NCBI GenBank assembly: GCA_964016985.1
Contig: OZ024835.1
Span: 999,501 to 1,063,500 of the forward strand
Source of the DNA: Anodontia alba
Lineage: Eukaryota > Mollusca > Bivalvia > Lucinida > Lucinidae
Length of the DNA: 64,000 nt
Direction of reading: 5' to 3'
Part shown: positions 41,532-51,945 of the stretch, piece after piece
Numbering within the stretch: the stretch's first letter is position 1
How the letters are laid out: every line of letters starts with the position of its first letter
Position numbers and translations under genes: made by a program
Notes under the pieces: generated by a model
The model's database searches: none
What the model was told of the DNA's origin: nothing
The model's input: the letters and a program-made list of their open reading frames with translations, nothing else

Positions 41532-43400
41532 GAAATTCTTCAAACGACATCTCCTCCCAAACCATAAGTCAGATTGAGCCGAATCTTGATTGGAGACATT
41601 GAAACATTATAGAGAATCAGAATTGCTAAAATCGTTCCGTTCCGATGTCCAAGATGGCCGCCTCGGTTGCCATCTTGAAATTCTTTAAACGACATCTCCT
41701 CCCAAACCATAAGTCAGATTGAGCCGAATCTTGATTGGAGGCATTGGAACATTATAGATTCAGAATTGCTAAAATCGTTCCCTTCCGATATCCAAGATAG
41801 CCGCCATGGCAGCCATCTTGAAATTCGTCCTCCCAAACCGTAGGTCGGTTTGAGCAAGAACTTGATGGGCGGCATCGGCGCGACTTAGAGATTTAGAATT
41901 GCTAAACTTGTTCAGTTCCGATATCCAAGATGGCGGTCATCTTAAAATTCTTCAAGTGGCATCTCGTCTCAAACCGTAAGTTGGATTGAGCCGAAACTTG
42001 ATGGGAAGCATCAGAGCGACATAGAGATTCAGAATTGCTTAAATCGTTCCGTTTGGCTATCCAAGATGGCCACTTGGGCGGCCATCCTGAAAATCTTGAA
42101 ACCACATCTGCCCCCGAACCCTAAGTCTGATAGAGTCCAAACTTGGTGGGAAGCATTAGGGTCACGCGGAGGAAATCCTCCCAAACTATAAGTTAGATTG
42201 AGCTGAAACTTTATGGGCGGCATCAGAGCAACATAGAGATTCAGAATTGCTAAACTCGTTCCGTTCTGGTATCCAAGATGGTCCGACTGGGGGCCATCTT
42301 GAAAATCTTCAAAGCATGTCTGCTCCCGAACGGTAAGTAGGATTGAGCCCAGCCTTGGTGGGAGGCATTTGGGTAACATGGAAATTTAGAATTGCTAAAT
42401 TTGTTCCATTCCAATATCCAAGATTGCCGCCATTGTGGCCAGCCTGGAAATCTGCTCTGGAACGGTAAGTCGGATTAAGCTGAAACTTGGTGGGAAGCAT
42501 TGGGGAGATATTGTGATTTAGAACAGCTAATGTCTTTCCATTCCGACATCCAAGATGGCCGCCGTTGAGGCCATCTTGAAATTCTTCAAAAGATCTCCTC
42601 CTAAAACGTAATGCGGATTGAGCCCAAACTTGACGGGAGGATTCAGAGGCATAGAGATTCGGAATTGCTAAAATAGTTCTGGTCCGATATCTGAGATGGC
42701 CCCCAAAGTGGCCATCTTGAAAATCTTCAAACATCATCTACTCTCGAATGGTAAGTCAGATTAAGCCAAAACTTGGTGGAAGGCACTGGGGGTGACACTG
42801 AGATTCAGAATTGCTAAAAAACATTTGTTATGATATCCACGATGGCCGCCACAGCAGCCATCTTGAAAATCTTCTATTGTTAGCTCACCTGGAGCTTTGC
42901 TCCAGATCAGCTTATGCCATGGTCTATCCCTCATCTCTATGTCCGTCAGTAACTTTTCACATTTTCGACATCGCCATCAGAATCGTATCCATTATCACCG
43001 TCATGGCGGCCATCTTGAAAGTTTTCAATTGTTATCTAATCCCGAATAGTAAGTCGGATAGAGTGGAAACTTTGTGGAAGGCATCGGGGCAGCATGGCGA
43101 TTTAGAATTGCTAAAATGGTTCCGTTCTAATATCCAAGAAGGCCACTACGCCAGTCATCTTAAAAACCTTCAAATCACATCAGCTACTGAACGATTAGTC
43201 TGATTGAGCTTAAACATGAGGAGAGACATTGGGGTGTTTTGGAAATTCAGAATTGCTAAAATTGTCCTGTTCCAATGGCCACCATCTTGAATTCTTCAAA
43301 CCACATCTCCTCCCAAACAGTAAGTCAGGTTGAGCCGAAACTTGATGGGAGGCATCGGGGTGACATTGAGATTCAGAATTGCTAAATCGTTAAGTTCCAA

Positions 43401-43508
43401 CCCAGCTAGCATTCTACGTAAACCTACATCGGGCCGTCATCGGCCTGTCAGCTACCCTGACTGGCCGATGACGGCCCGATATAGATTTACGTAGAATGCT
43501 GACTGGGA
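43401..43508. mobile_element. MITE-F copy 1
   Basis: Ends CCCAGCTAGCATTCTACGTA and TACGTAGAATGCTGACTGGG. The interior CGGGCCGTCATCGGCC / GGCCGATGACGGCCCG is also inverted, so almost the whole 108 bp is one palindrome. It lies within the degenerate array. Confidence 0.88.
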
Positions 43509-43620
43509 AGATCCAAGACAGCGGTCATGGTGGTAATCTCGAAACTCTTCAAACAACATCAGATTCTGAATTGCTAAAGGCAATCTGATCTGATAGCAAA
43601 GATGGCCACCATGGCGAAGA

Positions 43621-43654
43621 GGGTAAAAATTGTATAGGTATGTTTTAGTGATGG
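43621..43654 (+). mobile_element. MITE-A right-end fragment
   Basis: GGGTAAAAATTGTATAGGTA then TGTTTTAGTGATG matches the terminal ~34 bp of MITE-A. Confidence 0.7.
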
Positions 43655-43690
43655 ATTTCTGGCCCACTTGGGCCTAGAGTTCCAATATAT

Positions 43691-43845
43691 CTCAAATTGC
43701 AGGAGTCAAATTACACACTAATTTGTGAAATGTGGTTGTTCGATTTAGTTTTCCTCAATTCTGCAAATTTGATATGTCGAGATACGGATATCTCAAAGTA
43801 TTTCAGATAGTCCCTTTGACTTGGAGATAACGAGAGTCGACGGTA
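43691..43845 (+). mobile_element. MITE-C copy 2, right half
   Basis: CTCAAATTGCAGGAGTCAAA, ATTTGTGAAATGTGGTTGTT and GATAACGAGAGTCGACGGTA continue the MITE-C pattern broken at 39048. Confidence 0.88.
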
Positions 43846-44019
43846 TACTTTTTGTTGCACCTTACATGTACATGTAAACCAGCCATTTTTTAAATCAGGC
43901 CTTGCAGACCTATTATGAGCCGTATAAACAAATTCTGGCGTTTAAATTGCCTTTACAAGATCAGTCAATAAACTGATTGATTTTTAGAAACTCAGATACG
44001 AACTTACTAAAGATAGGGA

Positions 44020-44127
44020 CCCAGCAAGCATTCTTTATAAATCTGTAGTGGGCCGTTATCGGCCCGTCAGCTATGCTGGCGGGCCGACAACGGCCCGCTA
44101 TAGATTTATAAAGAATGCTTACTGGGG
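44020..44127. mobile_element. MITE-F copy 2
   Basis: CCCAGCAAGCATTCTTTATA / TATAAAGAATGCTTACTGGG ends, GGGCCGTTATCGGCCCG / CGGGCCGACAACGGCCC interior. Same length as copy 1, 108 bp. Confidence 0.9.
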
Positions 44128-44139
44128 AATATGTCCTTG

Positions 44140-44335
44140 AGGCATTTGCGAACAATGAAAGCCCAGATCAGCCTGCGTATTCATCCAGTCTGAACTGGGC
44201 CTTCGTATGCCATTTTTTATTAATTTGATACTGCAGGGCATATCGAATTTATCAAAGGGCAGCAGAGGCCCTCATCATATTGCGCGGATGGATTTGTCCT
44301 GAAAACATTATTTCGCTTGGCGCGGCCCATAATTA
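44140..44335 (+). mobile_element. MITE-J copy, degraded
   Basis: GAGGCATTTGCGAACAATGA, CCCAGATCAGCCTGCG and the end TTTCGCTTGGCGCGGCCC match MITE-J; the palindrome is imperfect. Confidence 0.6.
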
Positions 44336-44399
44336 AAACCAAAGTTCTAAATAATTATAGCGCATGCTTCATGGATTGATGTGTCATTTTTCTATCACA

Positions 44400-44524
44400 G
44401 ATCCAAGCGGACGCATGACGTTTATTCAACGTCGTGTTCAACGATGTAACGTCATGGTCGTGTTAACGTCACTGACATTGCATCAACGTTAATACATGTA
44501 TAACCTTTACGCGCCCGCTGGGAT
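44400..44524. repeat. ACGTCA/TGACGTT-rich block
   Basis: Repeated AACGTCGTGTTCAACG, TAACGTCATGG, TTAACGTCACTG and CATCAACGTTAA steps, similar in style to the element at 20803-20921. Outer ends GCGGACGC / GCGCCCGCTGGGAT are only loosely inverted. Confidence 0.4.
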
Positions 44525-44721
44525 CGTAGCTTTGAGCGGCTACACTAAAAAGGAATATCACAACACATGTTCATTCCAGTCTCAGTATCTTTGACTTATT
44601 TATTAAATTGTATATCATTACTCACTATATGAGCAACACCATGCTTTGAAAGATATAAGGATAGAGAAGGCCCATTTTAACTTGCGCATACATACAATAC
44701 GCTCAGTGCTTTCGATGGCCT

Positions 44722-45031
44722 CACTGTAAAAACAATCCCGTAGGTTTTACGGTTAATACTGGCAAATGGCTGCCAGCGCCTTTACCGTAAATTTTTACGG
44801 GGTGCCGTAGAACTTTCGCAGGAATTTCCTCGTATGAGGGGTAAGGATATGTAAGCTTAAGATACGTTGCCTTAGCTCACATCCCTGCTAAGTCCTATAC
44901 GTTACCTACCTAGCCATATACTGCCCTACCATGCATTATTCTAACTGTAAATAAGCTACAGCCGCCCGTGAAATTTACGGTACACCCAGGTGCCAGTATT
45001 TACCATAAAATCTACGGGATCTTTTTCAGTG
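44722..45031. mobile_element. MITE-G
   Basis: CACTGTAAAAACAATCCCGT and ACGGGATCTTTTTCAGTG form inverted ends; inside them GTTTTACGGTTAATACTGGC pairs with GCCAGTATTTACCATAAAAT. About 310 bp, no ORF. Confidence 0.82.
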
Positions 45032-45393
45032 TACCATTACAGTGTCGCAGTGTAGCAGTCAGTTCCTTCACTTAGATGCTAAATGCCACTGATTCACACA
45101 ATGGGATCTTTTAATAGAACTCTTAGGAATAAACTGTATAATGCAGAACATATAGGCGTTAGTAAAGGATTTGCCCGCAGCGTGTGGCTGGCCTTTTACC
45201 CTTCGCAAATGTTCCAAAGACACATTGCGCTTGATGGAACTCAATTATATTAGTCGTTTCTAAAAGTCAAATGCACGAAATTGGCAAAAGCCCCGAGCAC
45301 ACAGAGCGACTAACCTGTTTTCATCCTTCGTCGTGCGATAGCAAGTTTTTCTCTATTAATTATAAGGATTATGTACGATGTGTGACTCCCCAG

Positions 45394-45671
45394 TACTCAA
45401 ATATATTGAAAATTTCACCACCAAAAACTGAGAGTTTCAGATAAAAACTGATATATTTTTCATAATTCTGCTCAAAACATAGATTGTGGGTACTCGTTAG
45501 AACCGCCTCGGCGAGGCGGTTCTAACGAACGAGGCGGTTCTAACGAGTACCCACAATCTATATGTTTAGGCAGAAATAAGAAAAATAATATATATCTCTG
45601 TAAACCCAAGTTTTACTATATAAAAGTGGGGTTAAAGGGGGTCAAACTTATATAGGCTTATTTTTGTGATG
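45394..45671 (+). mobile_element. MITE-A copy 15, left-truncated, core partly duplicated
   Basis: The left terminus is missing (starts at CAAATATATTGAAAATTTC). The central palindrome has an extra ACGAACGAGGCGGTTCTA segment, so one arm tip is present twice. TATATAAAAG present; right end TTTGTGATG. Confidence 0.9.
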
Positions 45672-45861
45672 CGGCGTTTTTTGACTAGCTAAGGAAAAAG
45701 AAACTTAAAGCAAGTGCGAATGGCGGATGCCTATGTCGATCTGCTTGTCGATTCATTCTAATTAGGACATTTGTTGTCCGCTTAAAGAACTTGTGAATAT
45801 TGCAGTAGTTTCCATGGCGACAAGTTTACGTCCTGATCTGATTGGGTAGATCCGCAAAGAA

Positions 45862-45935
45862 CGATGTAGCGCAGTGGTTAGTGCATAGACCTCTGATGTT
45901 AGAGATTCCAGATTCGATCTCCGCTGGACTAGAAA
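45862..45935 (+). mobile_element. tRNA-like SINE head remnant
   Basis: GATGTAGCGCAGTGGTTAGTGC resembles an A-box region and AGATTCGATCTCC a B box, with tRNA-like spacing. No matching SINE body follows and the acceptor stem is poor. Confidence 0.5.
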
Positions 45936-46137
45936 ACACATGTTCGTAGCAAATTCGCCGCCGCCTCCATGTGCGTCGGGTACCAGATAGCGTTTAAAAT
46001 CTACACAACACTAACTGTGCACATGCGTAGAAACTACCAGTTCTGCTTGACACGCCTTATTTGATTTTTCTATTTGCTTTTAGCAATATATTGCAAGCTT
46101 TGTAAAGCAACTAGAGAAAAGGGCTCTTATCACATAT

Positions 46138-46203
46138 GCGGACAATGGAGGTCCTTATCAGCCTGCGTATCTACGCAGGCTGATAAGGCCCTCCATTGTC
46201 CGC
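46138..46203. repeat. MITE-J palindrome
   Basis: GCGGACAATGGAGGTCCTTA / TAAGGCCCTCCATTGTCCGC with core GCCTGCGTATCTACGCAGGC, nearly perfect over 66 bp. Confidence 0.9.
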
Positions 46204-47400
46204 TTACAGAAACATTCGACGCTAAATGAATGGTGAAAACTGAAGGCGCAAATCAAGCTAGTCCGAGTTTACGCTGTCTATACAAGCTATAAGGGACATT
46301 TCCCACAATCTGGGTCATAGCGTGTTGATTGATTTACGTAGAATTTCGGTATTTGGAATAAACAAAATGAGTATTGACAACAGTCAAAATTTGTGATAGA
46401 TTGTACATCAAAATCAGCTTAATGCGCAGGATTTGCCAACGGCACTGTACATTTCGTTGAGAAGTACGAAACATATTGGGACACTCGCTTGATGCAATAC
46501 TACAATAAATAAAAAAAAGCTCTTTGTCTAGCTTCTTCATTTTAATTAGATCCTGTGCAACAATAGGAAGAGTTACTAAACTAAATTATCCGGTGTTATG
46601 GTAAAGAGTATAAAAGCCGGTATCTAAGTTAAGAACTACTTATCAACAAAGAGGAGTGTCCAAATACATGTTTCTTACGTCTCTTCAAAATATACAGTGC
46701 TGTTGGCCAATCCTGCGCACTTAAGTTTCTGTACAGGTCATGATTTCAATACAGACAAATAAATAAAACGCGTTTTGGCGACACCTCAGAGACTTGCAGA
46801 TGTAGAGCCAATTCGACTTTGTGTGTTCATCTCTGCTTTAAATTCATTGCCAGCGTCGGGCATCAAACAGCGCTACCTTTGTGTGTTTGAGATATTAAAT
46901 GTTTTGGCTAATTCTGCGCACATGAAAAAAAAACCCTTCTTCTTTTATACAAATGCTGTAGTCTGGTTCTTCAAATACACGTTTGAGTATACCAGGACAG
47001 TTTATTAAATGTACATTGTCGCTCAGCATTTCTTTTGTTCATTGCGATTTTTTCTTTTTTTCTTTTTTTTTTTTTTTTTTTTTTTGCAGTCGTGATATTT
47101 TTCTCTGATATAAACAAGTATTTTCAGATGTTCGCTTAAAACCCTTCCAGCTGATGAAAAGCGAACACCCTTCCGTCTGCATTATTAATAGGAACTTAGG
47201 CAAAACATCTAAGTATGTGTTAGACGAAAATCGAGTAAGTGTAATTTAGGATTTCTTGTGGAAACATACGTAATTCAGTAAGACGCAGGTTCAAGTTAAG
47301 TCTTGTAAGGACGTCAGAGATGATCAACGACATCACGGATGACATTTTGCAAGCCTCTTGTAGAGCTACGAAATCCAATTAAAACAATGAAAGTACTTGT
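46204..47400. other. No recognisable gene; poly(T) at ~47048-47085
   Basis: AT-rich DNA. A frame at 46775-47008 (77 codons) has no recognisable motif. A T-rich run sits at 47048-47085. Confidence 0.45.
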
Positions 47401-47753
47401 GGGTCGATTGTCTCTAAGTGTAGGATGAGAAAATGGTCCTGAACGGAAATTATTTAACCCTTAACTTCCTGTAATTTAAGCAAACAGTGCAGACCCTGAT
47501 CAGACGCCGCGTTTTGCGGCGTCTGATCTGGGTCTGCAATGTTTACCAATGTCCAAAATGTATCAGTCCAGGTTTTACAGATAACCCTCTATCAACAGCA
47601 CTCTGACGTCACAGCGACAAGAATAGTGCGGCTATAAATAACCCTCGTCTAACGCTCGGTTTGATTACATTGGTCAATTAAAATCACGTGGACAACTATC
47701 TTAAGCAAGTTTTGGCGTCTGTATACTATGGCTCGATTGTAAACAATCGACCC
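47401..47753 (+). mobile_element. MITE-D copy 2, containing a MITE-J type palindrome
   Basis: GGGTCGATTGTCTCTAAGTG start and GTAAACAATCGACCC end are good inverted repeats. The internal palindrome at 47480-47548 is CAAACAGTGCAGACCCTGAT / ATCTGGGTCTGCAATGTTTA. CTCTGACGTCACAGCGACAA and ATCACGTGGACAACTA are shared with copy 1. Confidence 0.88.
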
Positions 47754-47867
47754 GAAAATAGCTGCCATGTATTTACAGAAGCAAATTCAGCATCGCCAAC
47801 TCCCTCAAAACTTCTAGATTTGTTAATTGTGTCAGAGCTGATAACAGTTATTCCCTCCTATAAATGT

Positions 47868-47939
47868 TAAATGTTTCTATTTTCTGTAATCACGTTATGG
47901 TATGCTCACGTGGTTACAGAAAATAGAAATATTTATCAT
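47868..47939. repeat. Isolated hairpin
   Basis: AATGTTTCTATTTTCTGTAA and TTACAGAAAATAGAAATATT are inverted around CACGTTATGGTATGCTCACG. No other copy was seen in the window. Confidence 0.75.
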
Positions 47940-48116
47940 TTACTCCTAACTCAGAACAATGGATTTTTTTTTAATTCTGTGATTTTAAAAAGAGTATGAG
48001 ATACAGAGTCAAAATCTTATAAGACTTTCTTCTAAACAGAATATTTGATTTCATAGAAACAAGGTATTAAATGAATAAACTTTATAAAATGATTCTATTA
48101 GTGACAATTCTTGCTT

Positions 48117-48195
48117 AACCTAGCACAATACACACATATGCACGCACACACACGCACACAAGCAAAAACACACGCACGCACACACATACACACAA
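48117..48195. repeat. CA/CG-rich simple repeat
   Basis: Interrupted ACACACAC/GCACACAC steps. Confidence 0.85.
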
Positions 48196-48611
48196 ACTTG
48201 AGTCTTTGCGGCAGTTTCTTTCTTACAAGATTCAATTTTAAGGCAAGCAGTATGAAGGCGTGAACATAGGACAAGTTATCAGTCAAAGTGTAGGAAATTT
48301 CTTTGCAGAACAGCAATCCTCAATATCAGACAAGTAGCTAATATATGTATATATAATATTTATTCTGAAATGAAAGCCTCCCCCTCCCTCCCCACGGAGA
48401 GCAGTTATTACACACAAATGAAAACATCTTAAGTGTGGACGGTTCCTGGGACAGGCTTGATAGTTTTAGTCAATCAGTGATCTCCGTATAATGAGAGTTG
48501 TCAGAAGATATAGATTTCATAGTTGACTTTGCCTTTAAAGAGGGCAATGTAATATTGTACGACCTTTAAAATATAATGCACAACGTGAGGATAGGACTCT
48601 TTTTGTCATAT

Positions 48612-48765
48612 GCGAACAGCAAAGGTCCAGATCAGCATGCGCATCCATGAGGTCTTATCTAGGGGCATTCTCTGTTCGTCGACATATACTATAGTATCCA
48701 TGGATACTGTAAGCGGACAACGAAGGTCCTGATCAGCCTGCGCAAATCTGGGCCTATGTTGTCCA
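48612..48765. repeat. Two adjacent MITE-J palindromes, decayed
   Basis: 48612-48680 (GCGAACAGCAAAGGTCCAGA) and 48713-48765 (GCGGACAACGAAGGTCCTGA / GGGCCTATGTTGTCC). The second has a short core (CAGCCTGCGCAAATCTG). Confidence 0.65.
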
Positions 48766-49208
48766 TAAATTGTAGAAAGACAGCTTTCGCGCATTGCGCA
48801 TCCGACGAAATTTGAATGTTTGCATTTAAGGGGACTTATAATTGACAATTGACAATTGCATCTGAATGCATTATTACAAAAAAAGTAAATAACAAAACAA
48901 TTAATATTCAGAAACTTTTATAAGTGTTTTGATCATTTACTTAGGAGAAACGGGCCAATGTCGGTGAACTATAATTTTAGGTCAAGGTCAAGGTTAAATA
49001 TTAAACCAAAATATTAAACCTGGACATACAATTATTAATCATAAATGACTTTCCTGTCAAACTGACCTGCACGCAGAAGGTGAAACTAATTTTTTGTTAG
49101 TCCAATGAACCATGAATATGACACATGGGTAAAAACTGATGATGGGTTCGGCTGTGATCCAAGCATGAAGAGCCAAGGCCTTACCGTTACTGACAAACTG
49201 GAATAAAC
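48766..49208. other. No recognisable gene
   Basis: It contains TTAGGTCAAGGTCAAGGTTA-type text common in dispersed repeats; no element assigned. Confidence 0.45.
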
Positions 49209-49863
49209 GCAGTACGACGAGTTAGAAAAGATACAGCATGAAGCTGCTCGAATAGCTACTGGAACTACACGCTTGATATCCATAAACAATCTTTACAATG
49301 AAATTAAATGGGATTCACTGCAGAAAAGACGAAATGACCACAAGCTTTCTTTGTTCTTTAAAATGAAAAACAACTTGGCAAAAACTTATCTTTCTTCTCT
49401 AGTCCCAGAGAGCGTTGGACAAACATCTAGGTACAACTTACGGAACTCCAATGAACTTCTAACTATAAATGCGCGAACATCTCTATACTCTAACTCCTTT
49501 CTACCATCCACCGTTAGGGATTGGAATAATCTGACACCAGAGGCAAGACAAGTTGACTCTTTAAACATGTTTAAACAGTTCTTAAACAGAGACAGAGAAA
49601 AGGTCCCAAAGTATTTCTATGGCGGCGGCAGAAGAGGTCAACTGCTCCATACACGCCTTCGAACAAACTGCAGTAGCCGGAGTAACGATCTGTTCCTTAA
49701 AAACATAACAGAATCTCCGCTCTGTCATTGCGGCAGAATAGAGAACGCGTATCATTTCTACTTTGATTGTCCCCTTTACGCTCGCCAACGTATAGAACTG
49801 TTCACTAGCCTTTCACAACACCACAACTTAACACTTAATCTTCTGCTGTTCGGAGATGCCTAA
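49209..49863 (+). pseudogene. Non-LTR reverse transcriptase C-terminal fragment
   Basis: After a stop the frame reads TQYDELEKIQHEAARIATGT, then LYNEIKWDSLQKRRNDHKLS, RDWNNLTPEARQVDSLNMFK, LHTRLRTNCSSRSNDLFLKN and CHCGRIENAYHFYFDCP. It aligns block by block with the C-terminal half of the minus-strand copy at 421-1842. The RT catalytic core is missing (5' truncation). The frame ends at 49861-49863. Confidence 0.9.
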
Positions 49864-49898
49864 CAGTCAGATGACATCAATTCATCGATATCAATCAA

Positions 49899-50072
49899 TA
49901 AAAATATCAGATTTTTTTTATCTGAAAAATTTCATTTTTTGGTGGTAAAATTTTCACTATATTTGAATAGGCATGTTTTCGTAATGAATTGCCATTTTTT
50001 TGGTGTAAAATTTCAGTGTATTTGAATAGGCGTGTTTTCGTAATGAAATTATATAGGCGTGTTTTCGTGATG
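49899..50072 (-). mobile_element. Three fused MITE-A ends
   Basis: 49899-49986 is a normal MITE-A end (AAATATCAG...CGTAATG in reverse orientation). At once a second, shorter version follows (CCATTTTTTTGGTGTAAAAT...CGTAATG, to about 50045), then only AAATTATATAGGCGTGTTTT CGTGATG from the opposite terminus (to 50072). No palindrome core is present. Confidence 0.85.
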
Positions 50073-50803
50073 ATACCTTAGCACAAAGGCGCCGATACAT
50101 GAGAAAAAGGGTATTTATCACATAGGCGACTGGCAAAGGCTCGGCGAGCCTGTGCATAATTTATCAATCGTGCATATGGACTGCGTGCAACACTACGTGG
50201 AAAATAAGTTATAAATTGTTTTAAAACAGACATTCAAATTAACTTTCAGCATTTGATAGATTTGTAATGCTTTTAGTTATTTGTCAGTGGCATGAATTTT
50301 CCAATATCAAGACTCTTTCGTATTGCCTCTAAACAAACGGATAGCTTGAGTAAACCGTGTAGGCCAAGTTCAACCCTCAGGTTCAACCTGCTCCTAATGG
50401 TCTACACTGTTTGTCATTAGCCAACAGTTTTTGGAGTTCTAAATAGATTTAAAGACAAGTACCATTTACACTAAGTTTTCGAACACCTGAACTCCTTACC
50501 ATAGTTTTCATCAACTTTGAACTATTCAATCTGAGCTACGTTTGACGCGAGCCCCCAAAAAATACCGGATGGTATTAATGAGTTTATACTATGATACATG
50601 TACAGTAGAGCAAAGCAGATTCGGGTTTTCTCATACGTTGTGTTTATTGATCTATTTTGATAAAAGTGGGTCAAAAAAGTTGCCAAGCAAGATGACCTAA
50701 ATTAAGTTCCATTTGCATTAACAGGTAGCAGTTCTGTCGTGCAAAAACTGCTGCTAGTTTGTATACATAGTACAGTAAAAATCAAAGCACTGACAGCACT
50801 GAT
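50073..50803. other. No gene; one decayed MITE-J palindrome
   Basis: 50356-50418 pairs AAACCGTGTAGGCCAAGTTC with ATGGTCTACACTGTTTG imperfectly. Other sequence not recognised. Confidence 0.5.
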
Positions 50804-51123
50804 GGGTCGACTGTCTCTGAGAGAAGACTGGGAAAATGGTCCTGAACGGGGACGTCAGACTGTTTCATTTAATCCTCAACTTCCTGTAATTTCAGCAAAC
50901 AGTGCTGACTCTGATCAGACGCCGCGTTCTTTTCACTACATTCTGACGTCATGGAGACAAGACTAGCGCGGCTATCGTTAATCGTTACCTGGATTTTGTA
51001 CAAATGCGTGGTTTCATTGTGCATTTCTTATGGTAGTTGTCATTGTTGACAAATTGTTGACAACTACTTTAAGGAAATGTTGGCGTTTGTATACTCTAGC
51101 TCAATTGTAAACAGTCGATCCCC
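50804..51123 (+). mobile_element. MITE-D copy 3, internal deletion
   Basis: GGGTCGACTGTCTCTGAGAG start and TTGTAAACAGTCGATC end. The internal palindrome is cut: only its left arm (CAAACAGTGCTGACTCTGAT, CAGACGCCGCGTTC) remains. Confidence 0.8.
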
Positions 51124-51188
51124 CCCCCCAACTCCGCAACCCCCTCCTGCACCCCCCGCAACCTCTCCCCCAACCCCCTACCCGCCCT
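51120..51188. repeat. C-rich low-complexity tract
   Basis: Runs of C interrupted by AA and T; the minus strand has several G runs and fits a G-quadruplex pattern. Confidence 0.8.
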
Positions 51189-51524
51189 GAAACTCGTTTT
51201 GAAGTGCTACTTGTAATTTCGGGGGCCCGCGTAATAATTGAATTCTTCGCTAAGCAGATACTCTGAAGCCCGTCTGTAAAACAAATTTGATTCCATCCTA
51301 GACAACTGGAATATGGAGTATATATGTACTAAACGGAATTGCGTTGTCCTCCTTTGAACATGCCCTAAACCACAGATATATATTCATGATTTCTTTTTTA
51401 ATTACGCTTCCTGGCTTAAAAGACTGCCTTATCTCACTGAAATGTAATAATCTCTTGCTACTATTGATGTCTCTGGCGTGCTCTTATGCCTATATCAGCC
51501 GTGTCATGTCAAAATGGGCATTAT

Positions 51525-51735
51525 TTATAAGCGGACAGCGAAAGCCCTGATCAGACTGCACATTTGTGCAGTCTGATCAGCGCCTTCGCTGTTCGTAAAC
51601 AGAAACATTCGATACAGTAGAATATACATGTACTAGCGAAAAGTGAATGCCTGACAAGACTGTGCACATGCATGGGCTGATCTGATTCTTCGCTGGGAAT
51701 ATATACGAAAAGAATCAGTTTTTGTTCGACGCCGT
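51525..51735 (+). mobile_element. MITE-J copy 6
   Basis: The palindrome at 51531-51597 (GCGGACAGCGAAAGCCCTGA, core GACTGCACATTTGTGCAGTC) is near-perfect. CATTCGATACAGTAGAAT and GTGCACATGCATGGGCTGATCT-like text follow as in full copies. Confidence 0.78.
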
Positions 51736-51945
51736 CCGTATAATGGCACTCGGCTAAAATCAGGTTTTCTTCTTAGACAATATGCAGACAATTAAACAGA
51801 CCAGCCTGCGCAGCCAAGTTATGGTCAGACGGGTCAACACGAGCGACCGTACAGTTTACTAGGAACACGTTTTGTTGGCTAGCAGTGAAAGCTCCCACTA
51901 GACATGGACGATGCACACGCTACCTAGTACGTTTGCATACGTGCT

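Larger units (their letters stand above)
39160..42880. repeat. Degenerate ~140 bp tandem repeat array
   Basis: Repeated blocks CAGAATTGCTAAAATCGTTC, CCGATATCCAAGATGGCCGC, CCATCTTGAAATTCTTCAAA, ACATCTCCTCCCAAACC and GAGCCGAAACTTGATGGGAG follow in order. AAGATGGCC-type motifs lie at about 39531, 39671, 41649, 41926, 42060, 42551 and elsewhere, spaced ~130-150 bp. The array is interrupted by the gap, the Helitron fragment and S2 copy 2. Short ORFs throughout are repeat-derived. Confidence 0.88.
39057..43682. mobile_element. 4.6 kb insert in MITE-C with 8 bp target duplication
   Basis: CAATATAT occurs at 39049-39056 and 43683-43690, and the MITE-C sequence is continuous if the insert and one CAATATAT are removed. 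The insert starts AGCTCACCTGGAGCTTTCTC and ends CTTGGGCCTAGAGTTC. It holds degenerate repeats, the 200 N gap, a Helitron piece, S2 copy 2 and MITE-F copy 1. Such AGCTCACCTGG...GGGCC ends recur in marine invertebrate repeats as I remember them, but the superfamily is not assigned; 8 bp duplications occur in hAT, P and some other groups. It may have grown by secondary insertions. Confidence 0.6.

Noticed and set aside
41902..42737. Minus-strand ORFs of 67-142 codons
   Set aside because: They are read through the degenerate tandem array; the same peptide pieces (DFQDG, ILDIGTERF) repeat with the DNA unit, so no gene is implied.
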